The notes beneath the pieces are model-generated. The model did not search any database. It saw nothing but the letters and a program-made list of their open reading frames with translations, and was not told the origin of the DNA. From NCBI GenBank assembly GCA_012295275.1, contig CM022668.1, positions 4,819,802 to 4,840,590 on the forward strand: a stretch of DNA of 20,789 nucleotides, in the 5' to 3' direction. Position numbers and translations under genes: made by a program. This document shows positions 15,900-20,789 of this stretch, in pieces. This stretch comes from Chrysomallon squamiferum (taxonomy: Eukaryota; Mollusca; Gastropoda; Neomphalida; Peltospiridae). Positions within the stretch are counted from its first letter, which is position 1. Each line of letters starts with the position of its first letter.

Positions 15900-18408
15900 C
15901 TAAAAGGAAAATTACAAAACAAAAGACAAAATAATTAAAATAGAGTTATTCTCTCTCTTTCTCTGTCTCTCTTTCTTTATCCCTCTCTCCCTCTATCTCT
16001 CTGCCACTTTCTCTTTCTCTTTCTCTCTCTCAGTCATTCTCTTTCTTTCTCTGTCTCTTTTTCTGTGACTCTCTCTCTCTCTCTGTTCTCTCTGTCTCTG
16101 TATATCTCTCTGTTCTCTCTTTTTCTCTCTGTGTGTCTCTTAGATACGCAAAAACCCACCAGAAACATTGTTTTATTCGTAATTTGTCATTCTGTTCTTG
16201 TGAATATATGAAGTATGTATATCTGTGCATTTCTGTGTACACGCACTGTTTATATAAAATACATTTTAAGTAAGTAATTCTCAGAAACATACCAGATGAG
16301 AGAGACTGATGACAACAGAGACAGAACAAGAAAGACAAAATAATATATAGAAGAAGAGAGGAAGAAACAACGAGAGAGATAGTTACGGTAGGAATTATTC
16401 AATATTTGTTCTATCATTTGAATTAAAACAGGTATAATGTGTAAGGGAGAACTGTTTACGGATAATATTATACGTATGTATGTTTGGATAAGAGTATGTG
16501 TTTGTGTGCATGCACTGATCTAAATATATTGACATGCTTTCTGTATTTGTCAAGAAACTAAATTAAGAAAAGATGCTTAATATATTACCTGGAGGAGCTT
16601 CGGAGAGAAACGAGAAAGAAACAAAACAAAATTATTTTAATACATCAGGTACAGAAAAGACGAATATTTTTAATGTATGTATGTCTGTATGTATGTATGT
16701 ATGTATATTTGTATGTATGTATGTATGTATGTGTGTATGTATGTAGGTATGTAAGAAATGGGATAACACATAGATTAAATAACGCCCCTCCGGTAAAACG
16801 TTCTGACGATTCATAAATAAAAACTGTGAAACATCTAAAAGTTCACAATTGGAAATTGAACATTTCACGTGATATAACTGAAGGGGAAGTTGTACGGACG
16901 TCAAAGGAAACAGAAGCATTATCGAATCAATTAACATGAAATTACCAAGGCAGCACACTTCAGTCTGATTCGCACAGGTGTAAGCATCATCTTCAGAGCC
17001 AAGGGTACTTAAACAGTCTGATGATGACGCACACACGGCAGTTACTACCATATGAGCCGAACAGTCTAAAAGGAAAATTAGAAAGGAAAAAAGAAAAGAT
17101 TAAAACTGAGTCTCTCTGTTTCTGTCTCTATATCGTTCTCTTTCTTTATCAGTTTCTCTCTCTCTGAAACATTTGAACTAAAACTGGATCAATGTGTAAC
17201 GTAGAAGTATCTATTGATGATGTAAGTAACAGCTTCAGCGAGGTGAATAATAAATAAATGAAATAAAAAGTGTATAAAATAAAAACAGCAATGATAACAC
17301 TTACGCGGAAATGCTTTGTTTGTATAAACGCATGTATGTTTGTATGTATGAAATGAGTGTCTGTTTATATGAATGCACTGATCTAAACATCTGGATCTGT
17401 TTCATGCATTTTTTTTTCTATGGAGAAACTAAATGAAGAAAAGATCTTTGATATCTTACCTGGAAGATTACCTTCAAAGAAAAAAGAAAAAAACAGAAGA
17501 TATATATATTATTTTAATACATGAGGGAGAAGACGAATATTTTTAATGTTTATATATATCTATCTATGTACATATATGTTTACATTCACAACACAGTTTA
17601 AAAGTACAAACAAAAGTGTTCAGGGGTTATTCAAATCTACTTGTAAATTACTTAAATGTACTTTCTCAACATATATGAAGAAAAACAAAACATCTAACAT
17701 TTCACGAGAAACATTCTAAAACAAACCATGTTCGTTGAGGACATTTTAAAACATTTCCGTATTTTTTACTGAATTCATTAGTAGATCCTTGGAGAATATG
17801 ACTTTATCCAGACATATGATTCTGAAAATCGCGATGCGAGTAAGATGTCGTTTTGACTGCAAATTATGATGGGACATGCAGTTATTACACGTTTCATAGT
17901 CGCTAAGTAAAATAGTGCTCCGTCACCATTTTACACTTGACAAAGATGCGGCCATTGTCAAGTATTTTGAAAATTATTTGATCTACCCTTTTAATCTGTC
18001 AAATTTAAAATTTATTCAAAAAAGTGTTTTGTGGTTTGTAATGTACGATTCCAGAAGACTTCTAGTTGAGGTTTCAAAATATCTGTTTTTGCTTTTGAGC
18101 CGAGGATGAGGATTTGCTCTATTGAGAGTATTTAAAAATGATTTTCCCAGTCATGGGCAGGTAGATTAAAATATTCACACGAATGACCTTTTCGTGCTTA
18201 AAATCATATTTATGAAAAACAGTTCTAACTCGTAACATATTTTCTGTTTTGCCGAAACGAGATTAAATGAGAAGAAAGTTTGAAAAAGTTGACATATTTT
18301 ACAGTATCCTTTTCAGAAATAAAATAACATACCTTTAGTGAAATATTATAAAAGAAAACTGACACAACTGTCTCCTTCTGGAGATAGTTATGACAGTATA
18401 TAAATAAT

Positions 18409-18443
<35 letters not shown>

Positions 18444-20789
18444 TGGAAATAGAACGTTATACGTGATGTTGCTGAAGAGAAGTTGTACGGACGTAAAAGA
18501 AGACACAAGCATTATCCAATCAGTTAACATGAACTTACAATAGCAGCACACGTGAGCTGGATCCTCACATCTGTATTCTTCAGTAATATCGAGAGACAGA
18601 GTCATACACTCTGCCCCTATCACACACTGGGAAGATGGGCTTGGATGTTCGACACAGGCTAAAAGGAATACCAGAGAGGAGAAAAAGAAAAATCGTTAAA
18701 GTAGAAAGATTCTCTCTCTCTCTCAGTTTTTGTCTATATATCATTTTCTTTCTTTATCACTCTCTCTGAATGATTTGAACTGAAACGGATATAATGTGAA
18801 GCGGTCAAAAGCTTATGAGTGATGTAAGTAACAGCGTCAGTCAGACGAGCAATAAATCAATGAAATTATAAAAAACAATAACACTTACCTGGAGACGATT
18901 TGATCGAAAAAAGTATGTATTTTTTGAATGTACGTACGTATGTATGTATGTTGCTATGGATAAGACAATGTCTTTATGTTCATGCACTGATCTAAATATA
19001 TAGGCATGTTTAATGTATTCTTTATGAAGAAATTAAATTAAGAAAATATGATTGATATCTTACCTGGAAGAGGAACTTCAAAAAAAAAAGAAATATATAT
19101 TTATATTATTTCAATATATTAGGGAGAAGATGAATATTTTCAATGTGTGTCTGTATGTATGTATACATTTTAAAACTATAAATAAAAGCGTTCAGCAGTT
19201 TATTCAAATCCGCTTCTAGATTAGTACAATATATAACTGAACCTATTTAGAATTATTTAGTAGTAATCCTTTCTCAACAGATATGAAGAAAAACAAAACA
19301 TCTAACATTTCACGAAAAACATTCTTAAACAAAACATATCCTTTGAAAACATTTTAAAACATGTCTGCATCTTTTACTCATTTCATTCGTAAATCCTTCC
19401 AGAGACAGAAAATCACGATGCCAGAATAATGTCATTTTGACTGCAACCTAGGATGGCACATGGAGTTATTAAACGTTTCATAGTCTGCAAGCACACACAT
19501 GACAAAGATGCCAAAATAAATATCTGATATATGAAACTCGATTTTTGATGCGTTTCTCATTTAAATTCAAAGATGTTACCTTTATAATCAATTTAAACCT
19601 TTATAAACAATATAATCCTTTCAGATGGTCTTTCTCCATCTGGGTATTCTTCAAATGCTCTCTAAAGAGAATATATGGCCGCATCGATGTTTATATTTGT
19701 GATTATCGAATCTGAATGAAGCGTAACTAAAAGTGAGTTTTGTAGAAATAGAGCGTTATACGTGATGTTGCTGAAGAGAAGTTGTACGGACGTAAAAGAA
19801 GACACAAGCATTATCCAATCAGTTAACATGAACTTACTATAGCAGCACACGTGAGCTGCATCCGCACATCTGAAATCTTCAGTAGTAAGGGCAGACATAA
19901 GTGTACAAGCTTCTCCTGTCATACATTGGGAAGATGGGTTTTCATGATCGACACAGTCTAAAAGGAATATCAGAGAGGATAAAAAGAAAAATCGTTAAAG
20001 TAGAAAGATATGGTCTCTCTCAATAATCAATAATAAGACTTACTTGGAGACGCTTTGAGCGAAAGATAGAAACATATATGTATGTATGTAAGAAATGAGT
20101 ATCTGTTTATATAAATGCACTGATCTTAATATCTGGATGTGTTTCATGCAATATTTTTCTATGGAGAAACTAAATTAAGAAAAGATCTTTGATATCTTAC
20201 CTGGAAGAGGAGCTTCAAAGGAAAAAAAGAAGAATATATATTTTAAAACTACAAACAAAAGCGTACAGTGGTTTATTCAAATCCACTTCTAGATTAATAC
20301 AATAGATAGCTGAGCCTACTCAAAATTATTTAGAAGGTATCCTTTCTCAAAATACACAAAGAAATACAAAGCATCCAACATTTCATGAAAAACAAAACTT
20401 ATCCTTTGAAAACATTATAAAACATTTTTAAATCTTTACTGAAAACGGTCGTAAATCGTTCCAGAACAGTTACGATGCTAAATAATCAAAATAAATATCT
20501 GACATATCCAAGTGGATTTTTGCTTGCTTCGTTTGAAACCGATACAAACACAACAAATTTCGGCTGAAACATTTACCCGTAAACCTGTTGATTCATTTCT
20601 CATTCAAATTCAAAAATGTTACGTTTTTCCTTAATTCAAATTATTCTATAATACTTTCAGATGGTTTCTCTGTATCTGGGTTTTCTTCAAATGTTCTTTA
20701 AAGAGAATATATGGCAGCATCGACGTTTATATTAGTAAATATGGAATCCGCATGAAGCGTAACTAAAAGGGACTTTTGAGGTTCTGTTG
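15783..20789 (-). CDS. Tandem clip-like repeat protein with micro-exon linkers (gene span, 5' end outside the window)
   Basis: Four 117-120 nt exons (19838-19957, 18539-18658, 16946-17065, 15783-15899) each code one six-Cys domain with spacing C-x8/9-C-x5-C-x12-C-x6-CC. All enter and leave in phase 1. Between them lie 12-nt and 9-nt micro-exons with conserved flanks, also phase 1-1, coding Pro-rich linkers such as PLPASPN. The final adjacent CC, often VCC, and the spacing fit clip domains, the disulfide-knotted modules found on arthropod immune serine proteases, but no protease is visible. Flanking intron sequence is also repeated, so whole units of about 1.2-1.6 kb were duplicated. The 5' part lies beyond 20789. 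Presumably secreted; function unknown. Clip identity is from pattern only. Confidence 0.7.
15945..16140. repeat. CT-rich imperfect repeat
   Basis: Pyrimidine-rich TCTCTCTTTCTCTG-type tract in the intron before clip exon 4. Short relatives of it sit at the same place in the other units (about 17112-17165, 18711-18730). The Glu/Arg-rich reverse frame is an artefact. Confidence 0.85.
16589..16597 (-). CDS. Micro-exon A4 (9 nt)
   Basis: CTCCTCCAG between AAG| (CTCCGAAG) and |GTAATA. It sits in the same flank context as the other A micro-exons (TGCACTGATCTAAATAT upstream on the plus strand). With clip exon 3 and clip exon 4 it gives Ala-Pro-Pro-Asp followed by Cys, in frame. Confidence 0.5.
16674..16750. 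repeat. (TATG)n microsatellite
   Basis: GTATGTATG repeat with minor interruptions. The reverse frame reads as Thr-His-Ile-Tyr repeats and is not coding. Confidence 0.95.
16946..17065 (-). CDS. Clip-like domain exon 3
   Basis: Acceptor CCTTTTAG; reads CSAHMVVTAVCASSSDC then LSTLGSEDDAYTC and ANQTEVCCL; donor G|GTAATT. Cysteine spacing is 9-5-12-6-0. It contains an N-glycosylation motif (NQT). Confidence 0.82.
17305..17313 (-). CDS. Micro-exon B3 (9 nt)
   Basis: CATTTCCGC between CAAAG| and |GTAAGT. Phase 1-1; with A3 and clip 3 it reads Ala-Phe-Pro-His then Cys. The donor is strong and its position is conserved relative to B1 and B2. Confidence 0.45.
17460..17471 (-). CDS. Micro-exon A3 (12 nt)
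   Basis: GTAATCTTCCAG between TTTCTTTGAAG| and |GTAAGATATC. With clip exon 2 it gives Cys-Asn-Leu-Pro, in frame, with a new unpaired cysteine at the junction. Confidence 0.5.
18408..18432. repeat. T25 homopolymer
   Basis: Run of 25 T (poly-A on the minus strand) in the intron after clip exon 2, at a point where this unit differs from unit 1. Confidence 0.9.
18539..18658 (-). CDS. Clip-like domain exon 2
   Basis: Acceptor CCTTTTAG; reads CVEHPSPSSQCVIGAEC then MTLSLDITEEYRC and EDPAHVCCY; donor T|GTAAGT. Its nearest relative is exon 1 (19838-19957): shared SSQC, AHVCCY and an almost identical donor-side intron. Confidence 0.87.
18889..18897 (-). pseudogene. Micro-exon B2 with a lost acceptor
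   Basis: CGTCTCCAG followed by |GTAAGT is the counterpart of B1 (CGTCTCCAA), but the preceding bases are CAAAT instead of CAAAG, so no AG is present. It should be skipped; A2 then joins clip exon 2 directly and in frame (..PLP-Ala-Cys). Confidence 0.5.
19064..19075 (-). CDS. Micro-exon A2 (12 nt)
   Basis: TTCCTCTTCCAG between TTTTTTGAAG| and |GTAAGATATC. With clip exon 1 (ending TAT A) it codes Ile-Pro-Leu-Pro, in frame. Confidence 0.55.
19838..19957 (-). CDS. Clip-like domain exon 1 (most 5' in the window)
   Basis: Acceptor CCTTTTAG; reads CVDHENPSSQCMTGEAC then TLMSALTTEDFRC and ADAAHVCCY; donor A|GTAAGT. Six cysteines in 9-5-12-6-0 spacing. Confidence 0.87.
20044..20052 (-). CDS. Micro-exon B1 (9 nt)
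   Basis: CGTCTCCAA between CTCAAAG| and |GTAAGT. After A1 and before clip exon 1 the linker reads Pro-Leu-Pro-Ala-Ser-Pro-Asn and then Cys, in frame. Confidence 0.5.
20201..20212 (-). CDS. Micro-exon A1 (12 nt)
   Basis: CTCCTCTTCCAG between TTTTCCTTTGAAG| and |GTAAGATATC. It codes Pro-Leu-Pro with split codons at both ends. The preceding clip exon is expected just beyond the right edge of the window. Confidence 0.55.
20220..20789 (-). repeat. Intron segment of the next array unit
   Basis: 20265-20789 matches 19190-19745 closely (for example AGAGAATATATGGC, TGAAGCGTAACTAAAAG), and more weakly 17605-17900. This is the donor-side intron of another clip unit. By alignment with unit 1, its clip exon should begin roughly 80-120 bp beyond the window. 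Confidence 0.7.

Noticed and set aside
16293-16305. 13-nt segment with AG and GT borders at the place of a fourth B micro-exon
   Set aside because: It would shift the frame between A4 and clip exon 4 and does not resemble B1-B3, so it is probably chance.
17915-18109. 64-codon plus-strand frame
   Set aside because: It lies in a duplicated intron segment of the array whose other copies are not open; no domain seen.

Overview
The window is AT-rich, intron-rich eukaryotic genomic DNA. It is full of microsatellites ((GA)n, (CA)n, (TATG)n, (ATT)n, (TTTA)n) and carries one 200-N scaffold gap. Small exons are separated by long low-complexity introns with GT..AG boundaries, and the encoded domains are animal extracellular domains (fibrinogen-like, EGF-like, clip-like). 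This points to an invertebrate metazoan. A mollusc or other lophotrochozoan is my best guess, by inference only. No prokaryotic signals, CRISPR array, tRNA or rRNA were seen. Most long open frames are artefacts of dinucleotide repeats. Real coding sequence was found by checking splice sites, phase and cysteine patterns together.

Three transcription units can be supported. (1) 2392-3073 (perhaps to 3491), minus strand: the 3' end of a fibrinogen-related protein (FReD) gene. Two exons join in frame, and further upstream sequence is interrupted by the N gap. (2) About 6339-12960, plus strand, with weaker candidate exons back to about 4276: a single-pass membrane protein. It has reduced EGF-like exons, a two-exon domain of unknown type (9640-9802 + 10797-10873), a transmembrane exon and an acidic cytoplasmic tail ending in a PDZ-ligand-like TDI. 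One EGF exon carries a one-base frameshift and another is decayed, so the gene is either partly pseudogenised or affected by assembly indels. (3) 15400-20789, minus strand, running off the right edge: a tandem array of at least four near-identical-phase exons, each coding one six-cysteine domain (C-x8/9-C-x5-C-x12-C-x6-CC, clip-like). Between them lie 9- and 12-nt micro-exons coding Pro-rich linkers. The array grew by duplication of whole exon-intron units.

Other content: a probable non-autonomous hAT element with an 8-bp target duplication (14037-14356); a 61-bp minisatellite that multiplies a splice acceptor (9255-9639); a 30-31 bp minisatellite (13446-13640); a long GATA/TATC hairpin (10562-10660); and large microsatellites. 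The left 2.3 kb, 3.5-4.27 kb, 13.7-14.03 kb and 14.4-15.38 kb show no convincing gene.

FReD and clip domains are both known in invertebrate innate immunity and proteolytic cascades. A functional link between the three units here is inference. Whether units 1 and 3 are one minus-strand gene with unit 2 nested in an intron cannot be decided from sequence alone.
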